Numbered from the stretch's first letter, positions 18,638 to 31,015 are shown. The stretch: DNA of 64,000 nucleotides from Pseudomonas sp. B21-040 (GCF_024748695.1 NZ_CP087176.1:4581501-4645500); one strand, 5' to 3'. Notes: generated by a model not told the origin, from the letters alone. Translations and numbers: made by a program.

Positions 18638-18939
18638 ACAAGGGGACATCGATACATTCAGAAAGCGGCCACTTTTCTTGACCCAAATACTCCGCACAAT
18701 CGCACCCGGTATTGGGGACTATTCCCCCTTCACCGGGGTTTCTCATACGTCTGTTCAAAGCCTGTAGCCAAGAGGAGCGCGGCGTAGAGTCATTAGTCAC
18801 CTCCTGTCACTTTTGGCAGAAAGCTTGCATCGTTCCCATCCCGGCTCGAAATCAAACATTTCGCCAGCTGGGCTAGTAGCCGTGGCTCATTGCTCGAGTA
18901 TTGCCACGCGCTCCGCAGAACCCGTCAGAGGTGTTTGCA
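18638..18939. other. Intergenic stretch before the multicopper oxidase
   Basis: About 300 bases without a gene. It contains a short hairpin (GGGGAC...TTCCCCC, about 18715-18727) and the promoter region of the oxidase; no boxes can be named with confidence. Confidence 0.4.
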
Positions 18940-21801
<2,862 letters not shown>

Positions 21802-22447
21802 CGTCGTCTATCAAACGGCAGGTCAGGTCGTCAGCAAACGCAAAAAAGCTTATATGACCGTTTCAATCCCAAAGCCGCCTATCATCAAAGTCGGCTTCGG
21901 CTTGTTTGCTGCCCATCACGACAGGCAGAAAACGACCAGAAATGAACATTAAAATCCTCAGCCCTCACGCTACGCAACATCATGCTCTCAGGCTGTTACA
22001 TGATGCTCGACCGCCCTGATTCCCAAGCTTTGAGTGAACCGCAATAGATAGCCATCTGGATCAAGTACCAGGAAATTAAGCTCACAGTGCAGGCGCAGAT
22101 GGATGAAAATCCGCCCGGCCGAGTTTCAAAAACACCGACGCCCCATACCTCTGTACGACAAGCCTTATCCCTCCACGAAAATTACTTTCGCCTCGTTTGA
22201 AAATCACCTCTCGAAATGTTTTAAGAGTTTCACAATCCATTCGACGTGACCCTTTCGAGGAGTACCGCATGACCCTGTCCTTCGGACTTTCCTGCCTGAT
22301 TTAACCGTATTCCGGTCGAACCAAAAAAACACGTCATCCCGACGGCCTGATGTTCAGGGTCGCTCATCGGGTGCGCCCTGTTGCGCGCCGGTTTCGGGTT
22401 GGCGGTGAACCTCCAGAACAATCATAAGAATTCACCAGGAGCACCGT
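21802..22447. other. Intergenic stretch with a gene remnant
   Basis: Nothing intact. It holds the VOC-like fragment described separately and a GC-poor upstream region for the OprD gene. Short open frames on both strands lack ribosome sites. Confidence 0.5.
21988..22125 (-). pseudogene. VOC/glyoxalase-like C-terminal fragment
   Basis: On the minus strand, 45 open codons read LNFLVLDPDGYLLRFTQSLG and end in TGA. LDPDGYLLRF is the typical metal-binding C-terminal strand of vicinal oxygen chelate (glyoxalase/bleomycin-resistance) proteins. No N-terminal part follows in frame; an upstream TGA closes it, and the neighbouring frame (22082-22270) may be the frameshifted remainder. Probably a decayed gene. 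Confidence 0.45.
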
Positions 22448-23773
22448 ATGTACCAACGAGCAGTCCCCACCGCCCTCTTGCTGGCCGCCAGTTCCATGTG
22501 CGCGCAGGCAGCAGACACCGCCGCACACGGCTTTCTGGAAGACAGTAAAGCCACCCTCTCGATGCGCACTTTGTATTTCAACAGCGACTACCGCGACGGC
22601 ACCGCCGCCCCCTCGAAAACCGAAGAAGCGGCCCAGGGTTTGGTGCTGCGCTATGAATCCGGGTTTACGCAAGGCGCGGTCGGGTTCGGGCTGGATGCGC
22701 AGGCGCTGCAGGGCATCACGCTGGACAGTGGCGCAGGCCGGCATGTCGGCAGCGGCATGATCCCGACTGACGGCGACGGTGCGGCTGACGCCTGGAGCAG
22801 CTTCGGCCCGACGGCGAAGATGCGCATTTCAAAAACAGAATTTCGCTACGGCACCCTGCTGCCAAAGTTGCCGATCCTCATTGCCAACGATGCCCGGGTA
22901 TTGCCGCAGTCGTTCACCGGTGCCCAAGTCACCTCGAACGACATCGATGGCCTGACCCTGACCAGTGGCGTGATTGAACACGCGGTCGGCCGAGCCTCCA
23001 CCGACCGTACCGGTTTGTCAGTGCCTGGCGCGACTCAGGACAGCAACAAGTTCTACTACGCCGGTGGCGACTACAGCATCACCAAAGACTTGAAGGCCCA
23101 GTACTACTTCGCGCAGCTGGAAGACTTCTACAACCAGAACTTCCTGGGGCTGGTCCACGTCCTGCCGATTGACAGCAAAAGCTCGCTCACCACCGACCTG
23201 CGCTACTTCAACACGACCTCGACCGGCGCCAACAGCACCGCCGCCGGCCGGGCGCAAGGTTATGGCATGTCCGGTTTCACCGAGAACAACAACGGTGAGA
23301 TCGACAACAACACCTGGTCCGCGATGATCACCTATGTGAACGGGGGTCATGCGGTGTCTTTGGGGCATCAACGCGTGAGCGACGGCAGCAACTTCGTCCA
23401 GCCCAACCAGGGCAGCCTGGTGGACAAGGGCGCGGGTGGCGGCAGCGTTTACCTGCCCACGGACAAGATGATCCAGAACTTTGCCCGCGCCGGTGAGCAG
23501 ACTAATTTCGGTCAGTACACCTATGACTTCGCGCCCCTGGGCATTCCAGGATTGAAAGCCTCTGTGGCGTACCTCAAAGGCACGGAAATCAAGGCCCGCA
23601 ACGCCGGTGACCAGTCCGAGTGGGAGCGCGACATGACCCTGGACTACGTACTGCAATCGGGCACGCTCAAGGGCCTGGGCTTTACCGTGCGTAACGCCAA
23701 GTCCAATACGGACGCCGGGCGCAACGTCGACCAGAATCGCTTTATCGTCAATTACACGATTTCGCTGCTGTAA
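22448..23773 (+). CDS. OprD family outer-membrane porin
   Basis: 441 residues; ATG follows AGGAGCACCGT. The signal peptide is MYQRAVPTALLLAASSMCAQA. The OprD signature includes GFLEDSKATLSMRTLYFNSDYRDG near the N terminus, KTEFRYGTLLPKLPIL, and NRFIVNYTISLL at the C terminus. OprD proteins import small carboxylates, amino acids or aromatic acids. Its position before an MHS transporter and near tynA suggests an uptake role in the same catabolic context (inferred). Confidence 0.9.
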   Translation: MYQRAVPTALLLAASSMCAQAADTAAHGFLEDSKATLSMRTLYFNSDYRDGTAAPSKTEEAAQGLVLRYESGFTQGAVGFGLDAQALQGITLDSGAGRHVGSGMIPTDGDGAADAWSSFGPTAKMRISKTEFRYGTLLPKLPILIANDARVLPQSFTGAQVTSNDIDGLTLTSGVIEHAVGRASTDRTGLSVPGATQDSNKFYYAGGDYSITKDLKAQYYFAQLEDFYNQNFLGLVHVLPIDSKSSLTTDLRYFNTTSTGANSTAAGRAQGYGMSGFTENNNGEIDNNTWSAMITYVNGGHAVSLGHQRVSDGSNFVQPNQGSLVDKGAGGGSVYLPTDKMIQNFARAGEQTNFGQYTYDFAPLGIPGLKASVAYLKGTEIKARNAGDQSEWERDMTLDYVLQSGTLKGLGFTVRNAKSNTDAGRNVDQNRFIVNYTISLL

Positions 23774-23800
23774 GCACCGGCCTTTAAGGAACCCACGATC

Positions 23801-23829
23801 TGTAGCAGCTGGCGAAGCCTGCTGCTACA
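23801..23829. repeat. Short hairpin of the GTAGCAGCTGG family
   Basis: TGTAGCAG (23801-23808) pairs with CTGCTACA (23822-23829) 28 bases after the oprD-type stop. A truncated member of the palindrome family; may serve as 3' hairpin. Confidence 0.6.
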
Positions 23830-24080
23830 GGGTTCGCTTTGGCTTGAGCATTACGAAGGTTTTCGGTTTTTTTGGGGCACTGATTTGTAGTCTGCGTGAT
23901 GGCGAGTGGATATCTACGCGAAGGTGATTATGCTTCAACTAACCCGGCACCTATCCGAGGCGGTCAGCTGCATCCAGACTTCGTGCAATTTGCAATCCGA
24001 CGACATCAGCCCCAGGGCCTGGGTGCGGTAAATGGTGTGAGGTACTCCGGCCTATAACAAGAGCAAGACGGAGAACACTC

Positions 24081-25757
24081 ATGGCCGTAATCGACAGCAC
24101 AACCACGGGCAGCACGCCCAAACGCGGGATCACCAAGGAGGAGCGCAAGGTCATTTTTGCCTCTTCCCTGGGCACCGTTTTCGAATGGTACGACTTCTAC
24201 CTTTACGGCTCCCTCGCCGCCATCATCGCCAAGCACTTCTTCGCGGGGGTCAATGAGACCACGGCCTTCATCTTCGCACTGCTCGCGTTCGCCGCAGGCT
24301 TCGCCGTAAGGCCTTTCGGCGCCATCGTGTTCGGTCGGCTGGGTGACATGATCGGACGCAAGCACACCTTCCTGATCACCATTGTCATCATGGGTATTTC
24401 CACCGCCATCGTCGGCTTTCTACCGGGCTACGCCACCATCGGCGTGGCAGCGCCGGTCATCCTGATCAGCCTGCGCCTGCTGCAAGGCCTGGCCCTGGGC
24501 GGTGAGTACGGCGGCGCCGCGACGTACGTGGCTGAACATGCGCCGCCCGGCAAGCGCGGTTACTTTACGTCGTGGATCCAGACCACGGCGACCCTGGGCC
24601 TGTTTCTTTCGCTGCTGGTGATTCTCGCCTGCCGCACCCTGCTCGGCACCGAAGCGTTCGAGGCCTGGGGCTGGCGGATTCCATTCCTGCTCTCGATCCT
24701 GCTGCTGATCGTCTCGGTGTACATCCGCCTGCAACTGAGCGAGTCGCCGGTGTTCAAGAAAATGAAGGCGGAAGGCAAAGCCTCCAAGGCACCACTGACC
24801 GAGTCCTTCGCCCGCTGGGGCAACCTGAAAATCGTCATCATGGCCTTGCTCGGCGGTACGGCCGGCCAGGCGGTGGTCTGGTACACCGGGCAGTTCTATG
24901 CGCTATTTTTTCTGTTGCAGATGCTCAAGATCGACCCGCAAACCGCCAACCTGTTGATCGCCGGTTCGCTGCTGATCGGCACGCCGTTCTTCGTCATATT
25001 CGGCAGCCTGTCCGACCGCATCGGCCGCAAAGGCATCATCATGGCCGGCTGCATCCTCGCGGCGGTGACCTACTTCCCGATCTTCCATGCGTTGACCCAA
25101 TACGGTAACCCCGACGTGTTCGCCGCGCAGGCAAAGAACCCGGTGACGGTGATCGCCGATCCCGGCCAGTGCTCGTTCCAGTTCGACCCGGTGGGCAAGG
25201 CCAGATTCACCAGTTCCTGCGACCTCGCCAAGAGCGTACTGGCGAAGAAAGCCATCCCCTACAAAAACGAGAAGGCCGAACCGGGTACCGTCGCGCAGGT
25301 CCGCATCGGCGACAAGGTGGTGCCGAGCTTCGAGGGCACCAGCCTGCCGGCCGCCGACTTCAAGGCCAGGAACGATGCCTTCGTCGCCACCCTAGGCACC
25401 GCCCTCAAGGACGCCGGTTACCCTGAAAAGGCTGATCCGGCGAAGACCAACTACCCGATGGTGTTGCTGCTGCTGACCATCCTGGTGATCTACGTGACCA
25501 TGGTCTACGGCCCGATAGCCGCCTGGCTGGTGGAGCTGTTCCCGGCACGCATCCGCTACACCTCGATGTCGCTGCCGTACCACATCGGCAACGGCTGGTT
25601 CGGCGGTTTTCTGCCCACGGTGGCCTTCGCCATGGTCGCGGCCACGGGGGATATCTATTACGGGCTGTGGTATCCGATCGTGATCGCGGTGATGACGGCC
25701 GTACTCGGCACGTTCTTCCTGCCGGAAACCAAGGACCGCGAGATTCATCACACTTAA
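24081..25757 (+). CDS. MFS transporter, metabolite:H+ symporter (MHS) type
   Basis: 558 residues, larger than the usual 430-500. The MHS hallmarks are SLGTVFEWYDFYLYGSLA in TM1, GRLGDMIGRKHTF (loop 2-3 signature) and GLALGGEYGGAATYVAEHAP. A second G-x-x-x-D-R-x-G-R loop is SLSDRIGRKG. Between about residues 342 and 457 there is an extra hydrophilic segment of about 115 residues containing two cysteines (PGQCSF and SSCDLA), placed before the last TM helices and so probably periplasmic. MHS members carry shikimate, 2-oxoglutarate, proline/betaine or aromatic acids. The substrate here is unknown. Confidence 0.87.
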   Translation: MAVIDSTTTGSTPKRGITKEERKVIFASSLGTVFEWYDFYLYGSLAAIIAKHFFAGVNETTAFIFALLAFAAGFAVRPFGAIVFGRLGDMIGRKHTFLITIVIMGISTAIVGFLPGYATIGVAAPVILISLRLLQGLALGGEYGGAATYVAEHAPPGKRGYFTSWIQTTATLGLFLSLLVILACRTLLGTEAFEAWGWRIPFLLSILLLIVSVYIRLQLSESPVFKKMKAEGKASKAPLTESFARWGNLKIVIMALLGGTAGQAVVWYTGQFYALFFLLQMLKIDPQTANLLIAGSLLIGTPFFVIFGSLSDRIGRKGIIMAGCILAAVTYFPIFHALTQYGNPDVFAAQAKNPVTVIADPGQCSFQFDPVGKARFTSSCDLAKSVLAKKAIPYKNEKAEPGTVAQVRIGDKVVPSFEGTSLPAADFKARNDAFVATLGTALKDAGYPEKADPAKTNYPMVLLLLTILVIYVTMVYGPIAAWLVELFPARIRYTSMSLPYHIGNGWFGGFLPTVAFAMVAATGDIYYGLWYPIVIAVMTAVLGTFFLPETKDREIHHT

Positions 25758-25768
25758 GGTGAACAACC

Positions 25769-25792
25769 GCCCTCTCCTGCCGGGGAGAGGGC
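25769..25792. terminator. Hairpin between convergent genes
   Basis: GCCCTCTCC (25769-25777) pairs with GGAGAGGGC (25784-25792) in the 43-base gap between the MHS transporter and the GlxA-type regulator. No T-tract, but the place fits a bidirectional terminator. Confidence 0.6.
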
Positions 25793-25800
25793 ATGGCTGT

Positions 25801-26784
25801 TTATTTGACGAGCCGTGTTTCCTTGGACGGCCGGTAGCCAAAATACGAGCTATAGCACTTGCTGAAATGGCTCGGCGAAACAAACCCGCACGCCACCAAC
25901 ACGTCCACCTGGGACAACTCCGTGTGCTGAAGCAGTCGACGCGCTTCGGTGATGCGCAGCTCCATGTAATAGCGCTGCGGCGTGGTGCCCAGTTGCTCCT
26001 TGAACAAGCGCTCGAGCTGGCGACGTGAACGCCCGGCGTAGACCGCCAGTTGTTCCAGCTCCAAAGGTTCTTCGAGGTTGGCGTCCATCAGCTTGACCAC
26101 CTCACGCAACGGCGCACTCACGCAGATGTTTTCCGCCGGTTTGATGCGCCGGTAGCGAGATTCTTCGAAAGCCAGAATGTCCTCGATACCCTCGACCAGC
26201 GCTTTATCGTGCAGCCCCTTGATCCAGTCCAGCGCCATATGGAAAGCCCCCGCAGGGCTGGACGCCGTGAGTCGGTCCCGGTCAATCACAAAGGGCTCGC
26301 TGGTGACATGAGCAGCCTTGGAAACCTCCGCCAGCGCAGGCCGGTGCTCTGGATGAATGGCGCAACGGTAGCCGTCCAGCAGGCCGGCGCTGCCCAGAAA
26401 CCACGCGCCGTTCCACAGTCCGGCCAGGGTGATGCCCTGCTCTGCCGCAGCCTTGAGCACGCTGATCAGTTCATCGCTTGCCTTCAGTTCAGTCCGGTAG
26501 CCGCCACAAATGACCAGCAGATCCAGCTGTTGAAGCGCCCCCGCATTGAATCGGGCATCGGGTCGAATGACCAACCCCAGATCGCTGACCACCTCCCCGT
26601 CATTCAAGCCAAACGTGCGGGACGAGAACAACCCGGGGCGTAGCAGGTTGGACGTGACAATCGTGTCCAGCGCTTGCGTGAACGCCGGCAGCGAAAAGTG
26701 TTCGAGCAGCAAAAAACCGGTTCGCGTCAGTTGCGCCGGCGCGTTGGAATGCTCATTGAGGTAGCGGAGGTTTTTGCCTTTCAT
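25801..26784 (-). CDS. GlxA-type AraC family regulator (DJ-1/PfpI-like plus HTH)
   Basis: 327 residues from ATG 26784 (MKGKNLRYLNEHSN); a 14-residue longer reading exists. The N-terminal 200 residues match the DJ-1/PfpI-like sensor domain of GlxA regulators (LDLLVICGGYRT, LWNGAWFLGSAGLL). The nucleophile-elbow position that is Cys in active members is Asn here, so an enzyme is unlikely. The C-terminal AraC domain has two helix-turn-helices (LEQLAVYAGRSRRQLERLF and VDVLVACGFVSPSHFSKCY). It lies divergent from tynA and convergent with the MHS transporter, so it could control either. Confidence 0.87.
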   Translation of the reverse strand: MKGKNLRYLNEHSNAPAQLTRTGFLLLEHFSLPAFTQALDTIVTSNLLRPGLFSSRTFGLNDGEVVSDLGLVIRPDARFNAGALQQLDLLVICGGYRTELKASDELISVLKAAAEQGITLAGLWNGAWFLGSAGLLDGYRCAIHPEHRPALAEVSKAAHVTSEPFVIDRDRLTASSPAGAFHMALDWIKGLHDKALVEGIEDILAFEESRYRRIKPAENICVSAPLREVVKLMDANLEEPLELEQLAVYAGRSRRQLERLFKEQLGTTPQRYYMELRITEARRLLQHTELSQVDVLVACGFVSPSHFSKCYSSYFGYRPSKETRLVK

Positions 26785-27048
26785 GCCGCCGCTGAATTGC
26801 CGTCGTTCGATCAATGTACGACCCACTTGATTACGTTAACGTTGGAAGCCAAGACACGCGTATTCATTATGCGACAGATCAGGCCAACTGGAAGCCGGCC
26901 GACGCCACGTTGTTGTTTGTGGATTAACCTTGGTCAACCGCTCATTTAGGCACGCAGAGACAGAAATCTGGCAGGAATTCACAAGAAGCCATCCACTGGC
27001 TGTAGCAAAGTGTGCTGTGCTGTCACCGGTTTACCAAGGAACTCAGAA

Positions 27049-29337
27049 ATGTTCACCTCCATTGTCTCGTTAAAAAGAAAACCACTGGCCCGGCTCGCGC
27101 TGGCCATTTCCCTGAGTACCTTCGGCTTGCCGGGTTTGATGTCTAGCGCACAGGCCCACGGCGGGGCTGCCGAGATGGTGCCGCTGCAATCGACTCTTGA
27201 AGAGTTTGGCGCCACGGTCAAATGGGACAGTTACGCCAACCTGTTCGTGATTGCCAAGGACGGTGTCTACCTCAAGGTCAAACCGGACAGCAAAGTCGCC
27301 ATGCTCAATGGCAAGCGCATGGAGCTGTCGGTCCCGGTGGTGTTCAAACACAACACCGCGTACATGTCGAAGGACTTCATCAATCAGGTGTTCCAGTCCG
27401 GCCTGGATAAAACCTTTGTCGTCGAAACCCGCCCTAACCCGCTCAACCCGTTGAGCGCGGACGAAATCAAGGCAGCGGTGGACATCGTCAAGCAGTCCGA
27501 GCATTACCAACCCGGCTTTCGTTTCACCGAAGTCTCCGTCAATGAGCCGCCCAAGGATCAGGTCTGGAACTTCGTCTTCACTGGCCAGAATGTCACGCAA
27601 CCGCGCCAGGCCAACATCGTGGTGCTGGACGGCAAGCACGTGATTGAAGCGTTGGTCGATCTCGACGCCAAGGCGCTCAAGTCCTGGAAGCCGATCGAAG
27701 GTGCACACGGCATGGTCCTGCTGGACGATTTCGCCACCGTGCAGTCGGCCGTCGAGAACAGCCCCGAGTACGCGCAAGCCTTGGCCAAGCGTGGCATCAA
27801 TGATGTGAAGAAGGTCGTCGCCACGCCGCTGACGGTCGGTTACTTCGATGGCAAGGACGGGCTGACGCAGGACAAACGCCTGCTGAAAATCGTCAGCTAC
27901 CTCAACACCGATGACGGCAACTACTGGGCGCACCCGATCGAGGGCCTGGTGGCGATTGTCGACCTTGAGCAAAAGAAGCTGATCAAGATCGAAGACGAGG
28001 CACTGATTCCTGTACCGATGAAGCCGACGCCGTACGACGGCCGTGGCCGCAAGGGTGTGCAGGTCAAGCCGCTGGAAATCATCGAGCCGGAAGGGAAAAA
28101 CTACACCATCACCGGCAACAGCATTCACTGGCAGAACTGGGACTTCCATGTTCGCCTCGATTCGCGGGTCGGCCCGATCCTGTCCACCGTCACGTACGAC
28201 GATAAGGGCAAGAAACGCAAAATCATGTACGAAGGCTCGCTGGGCGGGATGATCGTGCCTTACGGCGACCCCGACGCCGGCTGGTACTTCAAGGCTTACC
28301 TGGACTCAGGCGAATACGGCATGGGTACCCTGACTTCGCCGATTGCCCGCGGCAAAGACGCCCCGCAAAACGCCGTGCTGCTCGACGCCACAATCGCCGA
28401 CTACACCGGCGCGCCGCAGTCGATTCCCCGCGCCATAGCGGTGTTCGAACGCTACGCCGGCCCGGAATACAAACACCAGGAAATGGGCCAGCCCAACCTC
28501 AGCACCGAGCGGCGTGAACTGGTGGTGCGCTGGATCAGCACCGTGGGCAACTACGACTACATCGTCGATTGGGTCTTCCAGCAAAACGGCACCATCGGCA
28601 TCGATGCCGGCGCCACCGGGATCGAAGCGGTCAAGGGCGTGCAGTCCAAGACCATGCACGAAGCCACGGCCAAGGAAGACACGCGCTACGGCACCCTGCT
28701 GGACCACAACATCGTCGGCACCACGCACCAGCACATCTATAACTTCCGCCTGGACATGGACGTGGATGGCGAAAGCAACTCGCTGGTTGAAGTGAACCCG
28801 GTGGTACTGCCCAACGACCGTGGCGGCCCGCGCACCAGCACGATGCAGACCGAGCACAACGTGGTCAGCAACGAACAGCAAGCTGCACAGAAATTCGACC
28901 CTTCGACCGTTCGCCTGATGACCAACTTCAGCAAGGAAAACAAAGTCGGCAATCCGGTTTCCTATCAGTTGATTCCGTATGCCGGCGGCACGCACCCGGT
29001 GGCCAAGGGCGCCAACTTCGGCAAGGACGAATGGCTCTATCACCGCCTCAGCTTCATGGACAAACAACTGTGGGTGACGCGCTACGATCCGCAGGAGAAG
29101 TACCCGGAAGGCAAATACCCGAACCGTTCGGATAAAGACTCCGGGCTCGGGCAGTTCACCGCGGATAACCAGTCCATCGAAAACTCGGACGATGTGGTCT
29201 GGCTGACCACCGGCACCACGCACATTGCGCGGGCCGAGGAATGGCCGATCATGCCGACCGAGTGGGTTCACGTGCTGTTGAAGCCGTGGAACTTCTTTGA
29301 CGAGACGCCGACGTTGAACCTCAACGCCCCAAAATAA
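27049..29337 (+). CDS. tynA: Copper-containing primary amine oxidase (tyramine/phenylethylamine oxidase)
   Basis: 762 residues from ATG 27049, which has AAGGAA 7-8 bases upstream and starts the signal peptide (LARLALAISLSTFGLPGL). The periplasmic enzyme converts phenylethylamine, tyramine and similar amines to aldehydes, NH3 and H2O2. The cofactor tyrosine that becomes topaquinone is Tyr502 in the motif TVGNYDY. Copper ligands are the two His of HQHIYNF and the His of TTHIARAEEWP. The N-terminal D1 domain (EFGATVKWDSYANLFVIAKDG) is the extra domain seen in E. coli TynA. The family resemblance runs the full length. No maturation gene is needed. The aldehyde dehydrogenase partner is not in the window. 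Confidence 0.95.
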   Translation: MFTSIVSLKRKPLARLALAISLSTFGLPGLMSSAQAHGGAAEMVPLQSTLEEFGATVKWDSYANLFVIAKDGVYLKVKPDSKVAMLNGKRMELSVPVVFKHNTAYMSKDFINQVFQSGLDKTFVVETRPNPLNPLSADEIKAAVDIVKQSEHYQPGFRFTEVSVNEPPKDQVWNFVFTGQNVTQPRQANIVVLDGKHVIEALVDLDAKALKSWKPIEGAHGMVLLDDFATVQSAVENSPEYAQALAKRGINDVKKVVATPLTVGYFDGKDGLTQDKRLLKIVSYLNTDDGNYWAHPIEGLVAIVDLEQKKLIKIEDEALIPVPMKPTPYDGRGRKGVQVKPLEIIEPEGKNYTITGNSIHWQNWDFHVRLDSRVGPILSTVTYDDKGKKRKIMYEGSLGGMIVPYGDPDAGWYFKAYLDSGEYGMGTLTSPIARGKDAPQNAVLLDATIADYTGAPQSIPRAIAVFERYAGPEYKHQEMGQPNLSTERRELVVRWISTVGNYDYIVDWVFQQNGTIGIDAGATGIEAVKGVQSKTMHEATAKEDTRYGTLLDHNIVGTTHQHIYNFRLDMDVDGESNSLVEVNPVVLPNDRGGPRTSTMQTEHNVVSNEQQAAQKFDPSTVRLMTNFSKENKVGNPVSYQLIPYAGGTHPVAKGANFGKDEWLYHRLSFMDKQLWVTRYDPQEKYPEGKYPNRSDKDSGLGQFTADNQSIENSDDVVWLTTGTTHIARAEEWPIMPTEWVHVLLKPWNFFDETPTLNLNAPK

Positions 29338-29350
29338 ACACACGAAAACC

Positions 29351-29442
29351 TGTAGGAGCATGGCTTGCCCGCGATGACAGTGTGTCAGTCGACATCGCAG
29401 TCATCTGACACACCGCCATCGCGGGCAAGCCATGCTCCTACA
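29351..29442. repeat. REP-type inverted pair (GTAGGAGCATGGCTTGCCCGCGAT)
   Basis: The arms TGTAGGAGCATGGCTTGCCC and its complement flank an inner palindrome around GTGTGTCAGT and ATCTGACACACC. It sits 14 bases after the tynA stop and may act as a transcript end. The same family, diverged, occurs at 32319-32408. Confidence 0.85.
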
Positions 29443-29490
29443 GGGGGGGGCGGGTTTCTTCAGGTGGATTGGTCGCAGGTGCTTGCAGCA

Positions 29491-29799
29491 TCACTGGCTA
29501 ACCACAATCTTCCCAATCATCTGCGGATGCAGCGCACAAAAATATTCAAACTCTCCCGGCGTATTGAACACCCAGGAAAAGCTGTCATTGGTGTCCAGCG
29601 CCCCTGAGCGAAACACCTTGTGGGTTTCCGCCACCGTGTGCGGAATCTGGTCGTCGTTCACCCACGTCACTTTGGTGCCCACGGCCACGTTCAAATCCTT
29701 GGGCCCGAACATGAACTCCTTGATATCGATTTTCACCTCCTGAGCCCACACCGGCATCGACAGCATCAGGCAGGCCGCAGCCAACAGTCGCTTTTTCAT
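29491..29799 (-). CDS. Periplasmic type-1 cupredoxin (amicyanin/pseudoazurin-like)
   Basis: 102 residues with a signal peptide (MKKRLLAAACLMLSMPVWA). The four copper ligands are readable: His in DQIPHTV, then Cys, His and Met in YFCALHPQMIG. The protein is single-domain and short, as amicyanin. It is the second gene after the phosphoesterase (15-base gap), in an operon preceded by the ECF-type promoter. A role as electron carrier is likely, but the partner is not shown; the operon link argues for a stress-related role rather than for TynA, which uses O2. Confidence 0.88.
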   Translation of the reverse strand: MKKRLLAAACLMLSMPVWAQEVKIDIKEFMFGPKDLNVAVGTKVTWVNDDQIPHTVAETHKVFRSGALDTNDSFSWVFNTPGEFEYFCALHPQMIGKIVVSQ

Positions 29800-29814
29800 C
29801 CGAGTATCCTCCCC

Positions 29815-30783
29815 CTAAACCAGTGTCGAATCGATCAGCGCCAGCGGATGATCACCCTGCGTCGCTCGCACATCGGTGATCCCCAGGTAATTGCGCAGCT
29901 GATCAGCCGCCACCGTCATCGGCCCAGGCGTCGGTGCCGCACCCGGTGCGGGTTGTGGATAAGCGGTGCCACGGGCGGTGTGGAAGGTGATATTGCCTTC
30001 GACTTTCTGGATGACCTGGTGGATATGCCCGTTCAACACCGTCACCGAACCGTACTTGCGCAGCATGGCAATCGCCTGATCGCCATCCTCGGTGCCCCAG
30101 CCCCACGGCTGATAAACCGTCCACAACGGGATGTGGGTAAACACCACGATGGGCGTGCTGCTGGTCACGGCGCGCAAATCATCGGCCAGCCAAGCCAGTT
30201 GATCGGCGCCGAGGGTCGCTTCACGGCCCGCCTGGAAATTGAAGACATTCACCAGCGCAATAAAATGCACGCCGTGGTCGTCGAAGCTGTACCAGCCATT
30301 GCCTTTGGTGCCTTTGCCGTAACGCTCCAGGTAGAGCTTGCCGCCGCCCTCGTCGAGGGTGTCATGCTCCCCCGGGACGTAGTGCACGGTGGACGGCAGG
30401 CCCTTGAGCAGTTGCGCGGCCGTGTCAAATTCCTCGGGTTTGGACAGGTGGGTGATATCGCCGGTATGCAGAATCAGCGACGGTGGTTTTGGCAGCGCGA
30501 TGACCTTGTCGATCGCCACCTGCAAGGTCTTCACCGGTTCCGGGTTGGCCTCCTTGTTGAAGCCGATGTGCGAGTCGCTTATCTGCACGAAGTGGAAGGT
30601 GCTGGCCAGTGCCTTGGGGTCGGAAACGTTGCCCGTCGCATCCAGGGCAAAGGCCCGGGGAATGCCGCCGCTCAAGGCCCAGATGACCCCCGCTCCGGCC
30701 CACGCCGAGCATTTCAGCAGTGTCCGGCGGTCGGGGTTGAGCGGGCCGTCGGTGCGAAGCGGGTGTCTTGATTGAATGTCCAT
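29815..30783 (-). CDS. Tat-exported calcineurin-like metallophosphoesterase
   Basis: 322 residues. The N terminus carries a twin-arginine signal (DRRTLLK) followed by a hydrophobic stretch with Gly/Ala. The metal-binding blocks are all present: ISDSHIG, LHTGDITH, PGEHDTL (variant of GNHD), FTHIPL and LNGHIHQ. So it is a periplasmic metallophosphoesterase with a usual dinuclear site, although the His of the GNHD block is preceded by Glu instead of Asn. Cotranscribed with the cupredoxin, and it shares a divergent ECF-type promoter with the sigma factor gene. Confidence 0.88.
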   Translation of the reverse strand: MDIQSRHPLRTDGPLNPDRRTLLKCSAWAGAGVIWALSGGIPRAFALDATGNVSDPKALASTFHFVQISDSHIGFNKEANPEPVKTLQVAIDKVIALPKPPSLILHTGDITHLSKPEEFDTAAQLLKGLPSTVHYVPGEHDTLDEGGGKLYLERYGKGTKGNGWYSFDDHGVHFIALVNVFNFQAGREATLGADQLAWLADDLRAVTSSTPIVVFTHIPLWTVYQPWGWGTEDGDQAIAMLRKYGSVTVLNGHIHQVIQKVEGNITFHTARGTAYPQPAPGAAPTPGPMTVAADQLRNYLGITDVRATQGDHPLALIDSTLV

Positions 30784-30832
30784 CGGTTTTCCCTCGCTGG
30801 CGAACTACAGTGATGGTGCTGACACGAGGTAC

Positions 30833-30858
30833 AACCCATCAGGACGGCGTTTTATTCC
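30833..30858 (-). promoter_or_regulatory. Predicted ECF sigma promoter of the phosphoesterase-cupredoxin operon
   Basis: On the minus strand GGAATAAAACGC, then 10 bases, then GGTT, about 50 bases before the phosphoesterase start. The same layout (GGAATAAAATGC, 10 bases, GGTT) precedes the ECF sigma gene at 31016-31041. Identity and spacing of both boxes suggest one sigma factor reads both. Confidence 0.65.
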
Positions 30859-30873
30859 ACGACATTGAACGTC

Positions 30874-30977
30874 TGTAGCCGCTGTCGAGGCACGAGGCTG
30901 CGTTGCGTGTCCGCAGGACCGCCCTTCGGGGGCCGCTACGCAGCCCAACGCAGCCTCGTGCCTCGACAGCGGCTACA
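30874..30977. repeat. Long intergenic palindrome (GTAGCCGCTGTCGAGG family)
   Basis: Arms TGTAGCCGCTGTCGAGGCAC (30874 on) and GTGCCTCGACAGCGGCTACA (to 30977) are perfect complements. They lie between the divergent phosphoesterase and ECF promoters. A diverged relative of the palindromes at 313, 34423 and 47478. Confidence 0.85.
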
Positions 30978-31015
30978 GGGAAATGAGTTGTGTGTTGGAA
31001 AAGTTGTTTTTTTCG

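Noticed and set aside
26969..26984. Possible FeaR box TGGCA-N8-CAA upstream of tynA
   Set aside because: It resembles the TGNCA-N8-AAA pattern I recall for E. coli FeaR but misses one base, and short patterns of this kind occur by chance; not supported enough.
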